A stretch of 64,000 nucleotides of DNA from Putridiphycobacter sp965230195 (GCA_965230195.1 OZ245997.1:5890001-5954000), one strand, 5' to 3'; shown: positions 46,672 through 57,200, numbered from the stretch's first letter. Translations and numbers: made by a program. Notes: generated by a model not told the origin, from the sequence alone.

Positions 46672-47211
46672 ATGACGAAATCGGAATTTCATACCTTATT
46701 CAATAAACTTTATAACCCTTTGTGCAATTATGCCAATGCGATATTAAAGGATTATGACAGGTCTGAAGATATTGTACAGGATGTTTTGTTTAACTTTTGG
46801 AATAAAAGAGACACACTGGAGATTGCTGACTCAAAAATAGAAAATTACCTCATCCGGTCTGTTAAATTCAAATGTATTGATCATCACCGGCAAGATATCA
46901 TTAAGCGAAAATATGAGGAGGAAACTGTTCATTCAGGTGAAAATTATGATCAGCAGGACAATGATGAAAAACCAGACTATAAGGCCATACTTTTTCAGGC
47001 AATAGCTCAACTACCTGAAAAAACCAGGGAAGTTTTTACCCTTAGCAAGATGGATGGACTTAGATATAATGAAATTGCCGAAAAATTAAATATATCTCCA
47101 AAAACAGTTGAAAACCAAATGAGTAGAGCTTTTAAACACTTAAGATCTATTCTAAATGACCAGAATTTATTTACGATAATAACAATATTTTTAATTTACA
47201 GTAGGGGATAA
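46672..47211 (+). CDS. ECF sigma factor, FecI-like
   Basis: 179 residues. Region 2 (about 5-75; LYNPLCNYANAILKDYDRSEDIVQDVL) and region 4 (about 115-165; LPEKTREVFTLSKMDGLRYNEIAEKL, then SPKTVENQMSRAF). It directs RNA polymerase to a small regulon. The next gene, fecR, starts 27 bp after its stop, the usual sigma/anti-sigma pair that responds to the TonB receptor downstream. A GTAGGGG motif overlaps its 3' end (47201-47207). Confidence 0.93.
   Translation: MTKSEFHTLFNKLYNPLCNYANAILKDYDRSEDIVQDVLFNFWNKRDTLEIADSKIENYLIRSVKFKCIDHHRQDIIKRKYEEETVHSGENYDQQDNDEKPDYKAILFQAIAQLPEKTREVFTLSKMDGLRYNEIAEKLNISPKTVENQMSRAFKHLRSILNDQNLFTIITIFLIYSRG
47201..47207 (+). promoter_or_regulatory. GTAGGGG motif before fecR
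   Basis: GTAGGGGATAA preceded by an AT-rich run, overlapping the sigma gene's stop, 32 nt before the fecR ATG. The same heptamer occurs before the LVIVD genes at 51667. Possible ECF-sigma promoter element; inference only. Confidence 0.3.
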
Positions 47212-47238
47212 GGATTGACTTAACGACTATAGAATAAG

Positions 47239-48171
47239 ATGGAGCACATAAACGACATATTAGCAAAGCACTTTTCAGGCCTGCCGCTTTCTGATGATGA
47301 GCAATTATTGTTAGAAAAATGGAAGCTTGAGAACGGTGCTGAGTATGCTGCAATGGAGGAAACCTTAAATGCTGCTCCCGATTATCAATATACTCAGTTT
47401 AACACTTCAAAAGCCTGGGAAAAAATGGATGCCCGGATTGAAGAGCAACCAACTAAGGTGTTCTTTTTAAAACCACTTTTGAAATACGCTGTTGCTGTCA
47501 GTATTGCCATTTTGATTGGCATTACCGGTTATAAATTTATACTATCCGATCAGGCGGAATTTATCGCATTTCATAATAATGATGAAGCTGTTAAATCACT
47601 CGAGCTACCTGATGGGTCACTGGTATATCTTGCAAAAAATACTACAGTAGAATATCAAAAGGATTTTAAAGATAACCGAAATGTAAAATTAAACGGTGAA
47701 GCCTTTTTTGATGTAGTTCGGGACGAGCAACACACTTTTAAAATCAATACCAGTTATGGTGATGTAAGTGTTTTGGGAACCTCTTTTAATGTTAATACCA
47801 AATTTAAAGAAACCACAGTTAGTGTAAAATCAGGAAGAGTTGCCTTAGAAAATAAAAATGATAAAATAGAGCTTACCGTAAATGAGTCAGCTTCGAGTGA
47901 CGGGCAATCAATTTCTGAAAAGACAAGAGCAAATACTAATGTTTTATCATGGAAAACCGGGCATTTTACATTTGAAAACACCCCCATTGATGAAGCCATC
48001 CGGGATATTAATTCCTATTACGATCAAATGATCATTAATGAGTCTCAGGAAGAAGAATGTCGGATTACAGGTGTTTTTAAGAATCAAAAATTAGATGAAA
48101 TTATTGAAGCATTAGCTTTAAGTTGTAACTTAGAATTCTCAAAGAAGAATAATAAGTTTATACTGAAGTAA
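47239..48171 (+). CDS. FecR-family anti-sigma factor
   Basis: 310 residues. A cytoplasmic N-terminal sigma-binding part (1-79), one TM (about 80-102), a periplasmic FecR domain (about 110-205; LPDGSLVYLAKNTTVEYQKD) and a C-terminal DUF4974/STN-like domain (about 240-310; FENTPIDEAIRDINSYYD). It holds the sigma factor until the TonB receptor signals. The last base is shared with the first base of the receptor ATG (TAATG), so translation is probably coupled. Confidence 0.93.
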   Translation: MEHINDILAKHFSGLPLSDDEQLLLEKWKLENGAEYAAMEETLNAAPDYQYTQFNTSKAWEKMDARIEEQPTKVFFLKPLLKYAVAVSIAILIGITGYKFILSDQAEFIAFHNNDEAVKSLELPDGSLVYLAKNTTVEYQKDFKDNRNVKLNGEAFFDVVRDEQHTFKINTSYGDVSVLGTSFNVNTKFKETTVSVKSGRVALENKNDKIELTVNESASSDGQSISEKTRANTNVLSWKTGHFTFENTPIDEAIRDINSYYDQMIINESQEEECRITGVFKNQKLDEIIEALALSCNLEFSKKNNKFILK

Positions 48172-50714
48172 TGCGTAGTTGTTTTCTGGTCATAGTTTTA
48201 CTGACAAGCAGTTTTCTGTCTGCTCAAAGTTTAACTGACCAAAAAGTAACCTTAAGGTTTAAAAATGCCACGCTGTTACACTGCCTGAAAGTAATAGAGA
48301 ACAAGGCGGACCTCACCTTTTCTTACAACCTCAGCACCCTCAAATCGGAGAAAAAGTTAACCACTAAAACCTACACTCAAAAAAAAGTAGGCCAGATTTT
48401 AGATGATATTTTTGAAGGTACAGCCTTAAATTATAAGGAAATTGCCAACCAAATTACCATTTACAGTGTTAAATCCAAAACGAGTATTGTTAGCTTAAGT
48501 GGTTATATTCTTGATAAAGCATCAGAAGAAAAAATAATAGGTGCGAAGCTGTTTTTTTCGGGAATTGAAGAGGGTTGCGTTACCAATCCTTACGGGTTTT
48601 ATCATATTGAAATGCCAACCGGTAAATATGACCTCATTATCTCATCAGTGGGAATGAAATCACAAACCCGAACCATTTCAATTGAAAATAACCTGATGTT
48701 AAATTTTGAACTGGAGGAAGATACTTTTGCACTAAAGCCAATTGAAGTTAATGCTAAACATGATTCGGCCGGTACTGTCAACAATAAAGTGGCTACACTC
48801 GAAAAAATGGTTATTGAACCGGCGCTATTATACCAAACCCCTTCTTCAAACGGCTTACCTGATGTAACCAAATACGTTCAGAATATTGCAGGGGTACAGC
48901 CCCTTCACGACGGCTCTTCATCTTATCAGATCAGGGGACTATCCAATGGCAATAACCTAATTCTCCTGGACGAAATTCCCATTTATCACCCTAATCATCT
49001 ATTGGGCATCTATTCTATCATTAACGCTAATGCCGTAAAGTCCGCTACTTTTTACAAGGATCATATCCCCGCTAAATTTGGCATTAGAAATTCATCCATT
49101 TTAGAGATCTATACCAAGGAAGGTAACTTAAAGAAATTTCAATTTGACGTTGGTTCTGGTGCAAGCGTTCCCCATCTTAGCCTGCAAGGCCCGATTATAA
49201 AAAATAAGGCTTCATATTATATATCAGGTCGGCGTTCTTTTGATGCCCTTAATTCAATTAATTTTTTACCACCAACCGATCTGCCAAACCCTAACTTTTT
49301 TGACTTGACTTTAAAGCTGAATTATAAGTTAAATTATCAAAATCGCATTTACTTTACCAGTTATATTGGAAATGACAGAATTGACAATTTAGGCAGCAGA
49401 TATAACTGGGGTAATAATTCCTTTGCATTCAGATGGAACCGTGTTATTTCAGACAGAACCTTTACCAACCTGACATTGATCAACAGCATTTTCAACTATA
49501 AGATTGATGAGCAAAACAGTACCTCAAACTTTGGGCAAAAAGTGATTTCAAGCCAGATCAAGTATAATGTATCCTATTTTATTTCCAATTCAAAAAAGTT
49601 AAATTATGGTTTGTCTGTTCTTAACACCAGAACTCTAAATGACCGGACCACAAAAAATGCTGTTTTCCTGAACAGAAACGGCTACGAAACTGCTCTTTAT
49701 GCCAATCTGGTCCAAAAAATTAATCCAAGAATTACGTTGGACGCTGGTGTCAGACTGCCTTACTACTTTCATATAGGCACCCAGGACACTTCTCAATTTT
49801 TAAGACCGGATTTGACCCGAACTCAAATTATATATACAAAAAATAAACCGTACGACTTCAAGCTTTCAATTGATCCCAGAATTTTACTGACCTATCGGTT
49901 AAACCCCAAAAACAGCTTACAATTATCCGAAAATATTGCCACTCAGTTTACACATATTGTCAATTATAATACAAAAGTGCTACCGGTTCAAATCTGGACC
50001 ACACCTTCTAAATTTTTAAGACCTGAACGGAATTACCAAACCTCACTGGCTTTAATTCACAATGAAAAATACCTGAACCTATCATCTATAGTTTTCTACC
50101 GGTACGTGAGTAATGTTCTTGATTATGCCCACTCTACTTACCCTCCGCATTCCGATATTGAAAGTAATCTTTTAAGCGGAAAATTGATTGCAACCGGATT
50201 TGAGTTTATGGCACATTATCAGAAATCTGAAAAATACTCTGCTCAGTTCTCATATAGTTATACCTATTCCAGACAAACCATAAAAGGGATTAATAATAAT
50301 CAACCTTATGTTCCGGCTTATAGCCGCCCACACTATATTTCATTTAATCAGTTTTATAAACGATCGAAGAAGTGGGAATTTGGAGGAAACTTTGTTTTTC
50401 ATTCCAAAACAGCCTTAACCCTTCCAACTGGAAAAATTGAAGTAAACGGGGTCGAATATCCGGTATACGACGGACTTAAAAATACCAGCAGATTGCCTAT
50501 TCATCACCGGTTAGATATATCACTTAAACGAACACTGGGTATAAAAAAACAAAAAAACAGGGGATACTTCATGTTAACTTTAACCAATATATATGGTCGT
50601 CAGAATATTTCAAATTCCTTTTTAGCACCCTCAGGCAGCAATACCCTTGACTTCAGAAATCAAAATTACATCCCACAAAGTGCCTATCTCTATTACTTTT
50701 TTAAACTTAAATGA
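48171..50714 (+). CDS. TonB-dependent receptor of the transducing type
   Basis: 847 residues. Signal peptide (1-18); an N-terminal STN domain (about 23-105; LLHCLKVIENKADLTFSYN), which contacts FecR; a carboxypeptidase-regulatory-like domain (about 108-200; GYILDKASEEKIIGAKLFF); a plug (about 215-330; YQIRGLSNGNNLILLDEIPI) and a C-terminal barrel ending ...SAYLYYFFKLK. The substrate is unknown, and no SusD-like lipoprotein follows; instead a DUF4249 protein does. Co-transcribed with fecR (1-bp overlap) and the DUF4249 gene (4-bp overlap). Confidence 0.92.
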   Translation: MRSCFLVIVLLTSSFLSAQSLTDQKVTLRFKNATLLHCLKVIENKADLTFSYNLSTLKSEKKLTTKTYTQKKVGQILDDIFEGTALNYKEIANQITIYSVKSKTSIVSLSGYILDKASEEKIIGAKLFFSGIEEGCVTNPYGFYHIEMPTGKYDLIISSVGMKSQTRTISIENNLMLNFELEEDTFALKPIEVNAKHDSAGTVNNKVATLEKMVIEPALLYQTPSSNGLPDVTKYVQNIAGVQPLHDGSSSYQIRGLSNGNNLILLDEIPIYHPNHLLGIYSIINANAVKSATFYKDHIPAKFGIRNSSILEIYTKEGNLKKFQFDVGSGASVPHLSLQGPIIKNKASYYISGRRSFDALNSINFLPPTDLPNPNFFDLTLKLNYKLNYQNRIYFTSYIGNDRIDNLGSRYNWGNNSFAFRWNRVISDRTFTNLTLINSIFNYKIDEQNSTSNFGQKVISSQIKYNVSYFISNSKKLNYGLSVLNTRTLNDRTTKNAVFLNRNGYETALYANLVQKINPRITLDAGVRLPYYFHIGTQDTSQFLRPDLTRTQIIYTKNKPYDFKLSIDPRILLTYRLNPKNSLQLSENIATQFTHIVNYNTKVLPVQIWTTPSKFLRPERNYQTSLALIHNEKYLNLSSIVFYRYVSNVLDYAHSTYPPHSDIESNLLSGKLIATGFEFMAHYQKSEKYSAQFSYSYTYSRQTIKGINNNQPYVPAYSRPHYISFNQFYKRSKKWEFGGNFVFHSKTALTLPTGKIEVNGVEYPVYDGLKNTSRLPIHHRLDISLKRTLGIKKQKNRGYFMLTLTNIYGRQNISNSFLAPSGSNTLDFRNQNYIPQSAYLYYFFKLK

Positions 50715-51523
50715 TGCGGAATATTTTAATTCAAATAGTGATTCCTCTTTTTGTGATTTTGTCATGCAATAAGCTTGAACCTGAGATTAACACACAATCT
50801 CAGCAAAAAATTGTTGCAAACAGTAAGATAACTGACGTTTATGAATATCAGTATTTCAATCTTCATTATAGTGCAGACATTAAAAGTGGCAGCCAAAAAA
50901 AGTATATCAGTAATGCAGAAATTGAGGTTGAGCATCATGATACTATTTACACTTTCAAGTATATATCCAATGGATTGTACGAGTCGCTTAAACCTTTTTC
51001 GGGACAATATGGCGAAATCATAAAAGTCAATATTCAGGTAGATACCACCAAGACTTTTGCACAAACTACCATGCCCTACCCTCTTCAGTCCAGTAATCTG
51101 GTCATTACCAATGTTGATACCATTTTTCCAATTATTGCACAATTAGATGCTTTCTCACCTGTTGATCAGTTCTTCACTTATGCTGTATATGATGGTATCC
51201 CTGATTCCATATCAACAGATACCATATGGAATGAGCACTTTTTTGAAACCAGGAATTCTGTCCTGGCTATTCCTTCGGGTACTGACAGTACCACCATTTT
51301 TGAAACACTTGACTACATTAAATCAGATGATTTTGTTACCCCGATCAGAGTAGAAATCAATACCATTAGTCCTGATATTGCAGATTACCTTTTGGACCTC
51401 AATGCCTATCGTAAAACACAATCTACAGTCAGTCTTTTTGTTAATCCACCATTGTTTTATACTAATGGTGTTTACGGATTAATCTACGGATCGTCTACCG
51501 TTATACTCAAGGGGGAAATATAA
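50711..51523 (+). CDS. DUF4249 lipoprotein
   Basis: 270 residues. The lipoprotein signal ends in ILSC (C19). A beta-rich DUF4249 domain follows, with an Ig-like N-terminal part (ISNAEIEVEHHDTIYTF, NGLYES). DUF4249 proteins nearly always follow a TonB receptor of this type in Bacteroidota and are thought to form a surface partner for it. The start overlaps the receptor stop by 4 bp. Function not established. Confidence 0.88.
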   Translation: MMRNILIQIVIPLFVILSCNKLEPEINTQSQQKIVANSKITDVYEYQYFNLHYSADIKSGSQKKYISNAEIEVEHHDTIYTFKYISNGLYESLKPFSGQYGEIIKVNIQVDTTKTFAQTTMPYPLQSSNLVITNVDTIFPIIAQLDAFSPVDQFFTYAVYDGIPDSISTDTIWNEHFFETRNSVLAIPSGTDSTTIFETLDYIKSDDFVTPIRVEINTISPDIADYLLDLNAYRKTQSTVSLFVNPPLFYTNGVYGLIYGSSTVILKGEI

Positions 51524-51666
51524 AGCTTCTACTCCATTCGTTTAATTGGTTTTAAACATTTCCTGCACAGCTATAATATGTGTTCTAAACACTGTTTACC
51601 TCTATTGCAATCTGCATAGTTTTAAGCTCTATTTTTCCTGTAAAAAAAAATAAAAATTCATTTCGG

Positions 51667-51673
51667 GTAGGGG
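51667..51673 (+). promoter_or_regulatory. GTAGGGG motif before the LVIVD genes
   Basis: GTAGGGGTAAA preceded by an A/T tract (51642-51660), 52 nt before the ATG at 51725. It matches the motif before fecR. The 201-bp gap between DUF4249 and this gene contains no open frame. Confidence 0.3.
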
Positions 51674-51724
51674 TAAATCATTCATTGGTCGACATATCAG
51701 TAAACAATCATTAAAAAGAATATT

Positions 51725-52243
51725 ATGAAAAAAGTTATTTTACCTATTCTTTGTATCGTTTCTCTGCTTGCACTCGAGTCGTGCGATAAAGAAGAAAGCA
51801 AAGAGGTATTGGGACTGAAACCAGTCTATACCACAGCTGCTGCTATTGAAAGAATCGAAATCAAGACAGATGAACCATTGAATAAACCAGGTAGGATATA
51901 TACCTACGAGAATTACCTCTTAATTAACGACAAAGCCAAAGGAATTCACATTTACGACAACTCTAACCCTGACGCTCCTGTAAAAGTGTCATTCATTTCG
52001 ATTCCGGGTAATATGGATTTTTCTGTTCGTCAGAATATACTTTATGCTGATAATATAACAGATATGGTACTTATTGATATCAGCCAGCCGTCTAACCCTG
52101 TTTATAAGAGTAGAATCAAGTCAGTATTTCCAACGCAGGCTTTTCCTGATCAACAAGGACCATTTGAATGTGTAGATGCTTCAAAAGGTGTGGTTATTGC
52201 CTGGGAAAAGGCTGTATTAGTTAATCCGGGATGTACAAAATAA
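51725..52243 (+). CDS. LVIVD-repeat lipoprotein (short)
   Basis: 172 residues. The lipoprotein signal ends in LESC (C20). LVIVD-type repeats are visible: GIHIYDNSNPDAPVKVSFI and MVLIDISQPSNPVYKSRI, with the family ending FECVDASKGVVIAWE. These repeats usually build part of a beta propeller at the cell surface. Short for the family. It ends 11 bp before the next LVIVD gene's ATG, so the two are one unit. Confidence 0.85.
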   Translation: MKKVILPILCIVSLLALESCDKEESKEVLGLKPVYTTAAAIERIEIKTDEPLNKPGRIYTYENYLLINDKAKGIHIYDNSNPDAPVKVSFISIPGNMDFSVRQNILYADNITDMVLIDISQPSNPVYKSRIKSVFPTQAFPDQQGPFECVDASKGVVIAWEKAVLVNPGCTK

Positions 52244-52254
52244 AATTAAAGAAG

Positions 52255-53052
52255 ATGAAAAATTTAAAATCATATATTACGATCGCTGCCTGTGCTGTAT
52301 TATTAATGAGCTGCGATAAAGAAGACATTGAACAAACCAATACTACTGATCCTCAACCAGCTTTAAAAAATGGTACCATTTCAGGTTCAGGAGAAGGTGG
52401 TTCGTTAGCACAATTTGCCATTGTTGAAGACAATTTATATACTCTCGATTCCAAATCGATCAAAGTATTTGATATTTCGAATGGTGAAAACCCGGTTCAC
52501 GTTCAAACTTTAGAACTTGGATACGGTATAGAAACAATTTACGCCCGCAATAACTATTTATTTATTGGAACAAATGATGGTGTAAAGATATTAGATGCTA
52601 CAAACCCTCAGCAATTAGAGGAGATTTCGGAATTTGAACATGTAACGGCATGTGATCCGGTTGTAGCTAATGATGAGTATGCTTTATCAACAATTAGAGG
52701 AGGAACTCCTTGTGGTGGTAATGTGAATGAGTTGGATATTATTGACATCAATGATATTCATAATCCTACCTTACTAAGATCTGAACAGCTCGTAAACCCT
52801 TACGGACTTGGATTTTCTTCTGACAACCCAGACCTGGTTTATGTTTGCGACGGATATGACGGATTAAAGGCATTCAACATTTCGGATATTGAAAAAGTAG
52901 ATATGGTGATGCATTACCATGATGTAATTGCTAAAGATGTGATTTCGTCAGATAACAATTTACTTATTGTTTTAGGACTTAACGGTGTCTATCAATTTGA
53001 TGCTGCTAATCCAACAGAATTAGTTAAAAGATCAGTAATTAACCTTCAATAA
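52255..53052 (+). CDS. LVIVD-repeat lipoprotein (long)
   Basis: 265 residues from the ATG at 52255 (MKNLKSYITI); the frame runs up to 52231 but the shorter form has the better signal. The lipobox ends in LMSC. It contains several LVIVD units: SIKVFDISNGENPVHVQTL, GVKILDATNPQQLEEISEF, DIIDINDIHNPTLLRSEQ and GLKAFNISDIEKVDMVMHY. Probably a surface beta-propeller partner of the preceding lipoprotein and of the barrel that follows; the ligand is unknown. Confidence 0.87.
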   Translation: MKNLKSYITIAACAVLLMSCDKEDIEQTNTTDPQPALKNGTISGSGEGGSLAQFAIVEDNLYTLDSKSIKVFDISNGENPVHVQTLELGYGIETIYARNNYLFIGTNDGVKILDATNPQQLEEISEFEHVTACDPVVANDEYALSTIRGGTPCGGNVNELDIIDINDIHNPTLLRSEQLVNPYGLGFSSDNPDLVYVCDGYDGLKAFNISDIEKVDMVMHYHDVIAKDVISSDNNLLIVLGLNGVYQFDAANPTELVKRSVINLQ

Positions 53053-53060
53053 GATGCTAT

Positions 53061-53082
53061 CCGGCTCCCTGACCGGAGCCGG
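53061..53082 (+). terminator. Hairpin between LVIVD and barrel genes
   Basis: Perfect 8-bp stem CCGGCTCC / GGAGCCGG with a 6-nt loop, followed by only a short T-run (TATTTT). Weak terminator, attenuator or mRNA-stabilising hairpin. Confidence 0.5.
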
Positions 53083-53123
53083 TATTTTCCCTGAGCCCGA
53101 ATTGAAATTATAAATATAGAATT

Positions 53124-53813
53124 ATGAAAAATTTAGCCTTATTATTAGTTTGCTTTGTGTTTACAACGGTTCAGGCACAAACTGGTGAACCAAAATATAA
53201 TTTCAGAGATTCTGATAAGATTATTAAAGTTGACTTTACTGATATCTTTTCCACTATTCCAACTTTGGGAATAGATGTGGAATCGAGAGTTAATGAAGAA
53301 ATAAGCTTACAATACGGTGTTGGGATAATACCATCTTATTTTCAACCATGGGTTGGTGACCGGCAAAATGATTTTGATCGATTAACCGGTTATCAATTGC
53401 GAACTGAAGGTCGTGCTTATATCTTTAAAAAGCCTACACGGTACCTTGCAGCTGATCTTACTTTTCGCCACCTGGTTATTCGTGAAAATGATGTACCTGT
53501 TGGAATGGATCCGACCGAAAATCCAAATGGCATAGATGACTTTGCCTATTTCGTCAATACCAAAATGAGGTTTCACCAATTTAATACAAGTTTGGCATTA
53601 AAATGGGGATTTCAGAGAAACCTTGGGGACAATTTTGTTTTTGATTTAAATGTGGGATTACGTTTAAACAATATTAATGTACAGTCGAGATCAAAATTAC
53701 CTACAGGTGGCATTTTACCTGATGACTGGAACAACCGTTTAACTTTAGTGGACAATTACAGGGATTCAAATGTAAGACCAACAGTTGCATTTAAAATCGG
53801 GTACAGACTATAA
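53124..53813 (+). CDS. Outer-membrane beta-barrel protein
   Basis: 229 residues. A signal peptide (cleavage near VQA/Q) is followed by amphipathic strands ending in a C-terminal aromatic/Leu residue (PTVAFKIGYRL), typical of a small outer-membrane barrel. I do not recognise a specific family. It is the last gene of the FecI/R-TonB-LVIVD locus and is followed by a strong terminator. Confidence 0.8.
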   Translation: MKNLALLLVCFVFTTVQAQTGEPKYNFRDSDKIIKVDFTDIFSTIPTLGIDVESRVNEEISLQYGVGIIPSYFQPWVGDRQNDFDRLTGYQLRTEGRAYIFKKPTRYLAADLTFRHLVIRENDVPVGMDPTENPNGIDDFAYFVNTKMRFHQFNTSLALKWGFQRNLGDNFVFDLNVGLRLNNINVQSRSKLPTGGILPDDWNNRLTLVDNYRDSNVRPTVAFKIGYRL

Positions 53814-53863
53814 TGAAATCTCTTTTACTTGAATTGATGACTACATACAACTAACTAAAGTTG

Positions 53864-53895
53864 AAAGTCCTGGTAAGTGGCCGGGACTTTTTTTT
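53864..53895 (+). terminator. Terminator after the barrel gene
   Basis: Stem AAAGTCCTGG / CCGGGACTTT (one T-G pair, 5-nt loop) followed by eight T. Confidence 0.85.
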
Positions 53896-54253
53896 GACAC
53901 ATAAATTTAAATTAAATCCACAGGCAACATTTGAGTTTTAAAAGCATATTTAAAATAGAGTAGAGGATTTAAGAACACCGGTAATCTGGTTTCAGTCCTG
54001 TTACTTAGCAGAAATGCTAATAATTATCCCCTTTGTTGTTCATAGATAATTATTATAACTGTTTACTCAAAAACCTGTTAGTTTAATTGTAGAAGAAGGG
54101 GGCTGTTCGCCCCCTTCTTTATTTTATTAATTATCAGTCTTATTTAGGATCAGTCTTCGAGTCTCTCTCGGCTGAGCCGAGACCTCAGACTTCATTTGTT
54201 AAATCTAAAAAGAGACCTTTTATATTTTGTTCAATTTATAACGGTCAGCCCCA
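53896..54253. other. Non-coding gap with a possible structured RNA
   Basis: No convincing open frame. It holds a perfect 11-bp inverted repeat (TAATAATTATC at 54018-54028 and its complement at 54045-54055), a strong terminator at 54093-54120 and a small hairpin TCTCGGC-TGA-GCCGAGA at 54166-54182. The 54000-54120 part, between the terminator at 53864 and its own terminator, could be a small RNA. Confidence 0.35.
54093..54120 (+). terminator. Strong terminator without an obvious gene
   Basis: 11-bp stem AAGAAGGGGGC / GCCCCCTTCTT, loop TGTTC, followed by a T-rich tail. No plus-strand coding gene lies between it and the terminator at 53864. Confidence 0.8.
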
Positions 54254-57200
54254 TTAAACCACCACATTGACGATTTTTCCAGGCACCACAATCATTTTCT
54301 TGGGTGTTTTCCCGTCTAACCATTTTTGCGATTGCTCGGCTTCTAAAACAGCCTTTTCTATTTCATCCTTGCTCATGTTAGTAGGTAATTCAATTTTAAA
54401 TCTCATTTTACCATTAAATGATACCGGATAGGCATATTCATTTTCAACTAAATGATCAGGATTAAAAACAGGGAAGCCGGCACTTGAAATTGAACCGGAT
54501 GCGTTGCCTAATTTTTCCCATAGCTCCTCACAAATATGAGGGGCGTAAGAAGAAATCAATTTAACCAACTCCGTTAAAACTGCCTTATTATTGCATTTTT
54601 GATCCGTCAGTTCATTTACGGCAATCATAAAATTAGAAACCCCGGTATTAAATGAAAAACGCTCCAGGTCTTCTTCCAGTTTTTTGATTGTTTTATGTAA
54701 TGTTTTTAATGCTTTTTGATCGGCTTCTCCTTCGGTTATGCTAAACACACCATTTTCATCATGGAATAAACGCCAGAATTTTCTTAAAAAATTATGAACT
54801 CCGTTTATCCCTTTGGTATCCCATGGTTTGGCTTGTTCTAATGGCCCAAGGAACATTTCGTAACAACGTAATGTATCCGCACCGAATTTCTCAACTAATT
54901 CATCTGGTGTTTGAACATTGTATTTCGATTTGGACATTTTTTCAATCTCCGAACCACAGATATATGTCCCATCATCTTCAAGGATAAACTCTGCATTCGA
55001 ATATTCTGGTTGCCAGTTTCTAAACCCTTCAATATCCAGTTTGTCATTGTCAATTAAGTTGATGTCAGCATTAACCGGATATGGATCAAAATATATAATA
55101 TCATAATTAATTTCTCCTATTCGATTAGGATATTTTTCTGATAAGTCTGCAGTATTCCTGACTTCCACTTTTTTTACTTTATCAACTATCTCGTAGTATT
55201 TTTCCTTCAGATCTATCTCTTCTGGACTTAAATTAAACTTTTGTATTATCTTTTTTGCCCTTAAAAGTATTTCATATTGATTTTTAGAAATTAGTAAAGG
55301 AGGAATATCTCCAGCAGGAATTAAATCTCTATTATCACTTGCAACCGAAATTGCTTTTATACTACCAGGAATTTTATAAACAAAGCTGGAACGACCCAAA
55401 ATCATCCCCTGATTAATCATTTTTTTGAAAGGTTCATCAAATGAAATTAATCCTTTATCAAATAAAAATTTAGTCCAGAACCGGGCATATAGTAAGTGAC
55501 CTGTAGCATGCTCCGACCCCCCTATATATAAATCCACCTGGTTCCAGTAATCAGCTTTTTCTTTTGATACAAATTCGGTTTGGTTATTTGGATCCATATA
55601 CCTTAAGAAATACCATGAAGAGCCTGCCCAACCTGGCATGGTATTGTATTCCATTCTTTCCCCTTCATTTAAACTGACTCCTTTCCAGGCTTCATTACTG
55701 GCTCTGGCCAAAGGTGGTTCTCCATCTTCAGTTGGCAGATAAGCATCAACTTCCGGTAAAGTAACCGGTAACTGATCATCCTCAATCAGGTAAGGGATAT
55801 CATTTTTATAGTAAACCGGAAAAGGCTCTCCCCAATACCTTTGTCTTGAGAACACAGCATTCCTTAACCTGTAATTCGTTTGTCCTTTCCCAAGGCCTCT
55901 CTTTTCAATTTCGTAGATAGCGGTTTTAATGCCTTTTTTAGCCGTTAGACCGTTTAGGAAATCTGAATTTATAAGGGTCGCGCCTTTTTCGGTATAAGCC
56001 TGCTCCGAAATGTCAATCCCCTCAAAAATATTCTTTATCTCAATTCCAAAATGTTTGGCAAAATCCCAATCCCTTTGGTCACCAGCAGGAACGGCCATAA
56101 CAGCACCTGTTCCGTATCCGGCCAATACATAATCACCAATCCATATTTGTACTTTTTCACCTGTAAAAGGGTGAATAGCATAGGCTCCGGTAAACTGCCC
56201 GGTTATATTTTTAACATCAGCCTGACGGTCTCTCTCCGTTTTTAAACCGGCTTGTCTTTGATATTCTGTAACAGCTTCTTTGTATTCATCAGTGGTTAGT
56301 TCCCCCACCAAATCGTGTTCCGGTGCTAAAACCATAAAATTAACGCCAAAAATGGTATCAGGCCTGGTCGTAAACACTTCAATACTCTTCTCACTGTTTT
56401 CAACCTTAAAGTGTACCGAAGCTCCGGTAGATTTTCCAATCCAGTTCCGTTGCTGTTCTTTAATTGAATCGGTCCAGTCTACAGTATCTAAACCAGTTAG
56501 TAAGCGGCCCGCATAAGCTGTGATTCTCATACTCCATTGTCGCATGAGTTTTTGTTCTACAGGATGCCCTCCACGTTCCGAAACGCCATCTTTAATTTCA
56601 TCATTGGCCAATACAGTTCCTAATGCCGGACACCAATTCACCCATGAATCAGCCAGGTAAGTTAACCTGTAATTCATCAGAACAGCCTGCTGCTCTGCTT
56701 CCGAAAATCCGTTCCACTCCTCTGCCGTAAAATTATCCTGCTGATCGGTAGCTGCCTTAACATCAGCATTCCCTTCATTTTCAAAAATGATGATGAGGTT
56801 CTTAATATCCTCGGCCTTATCAGTACCTTGATTGTACCAGCTATTATACAGTTGTTTAAAAATCCACTGCGTCCATTTGTAATACGAAGGGTCAGAAGTT
56901 TGTACTTCTCTGTCCCAATCAAATGAAAAACCGATTTTATCCAGTTGATCTCTGTATCTGGCCAGGTTTTGTGCAGTAGTCACCGCAGGGTGCTGACCGG
57001 TTTGAATCGCATATTGCTCTGCCGGCAATCCAAATGAGTCGTATCCCATTGGATGCAGAACATTGAATCCTTTTAATCGCTTGTATCTGGCATAAATATC
57101 AGAGGCAATATAACCCAGTGGGTGACCAACATGTAATCCTGCCCCTGAAGGGTAAGGAAACATATCCAACCCGTAAAATTTGGGTTTATCAGAATTTTCT

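Noticed and set aside
50762..51142. 126-codon minus frame inside the DUF4249 gene
   Set aside because: Antisense to a clear lipoprotein gene that is translationally coupled to the TonB receptor.
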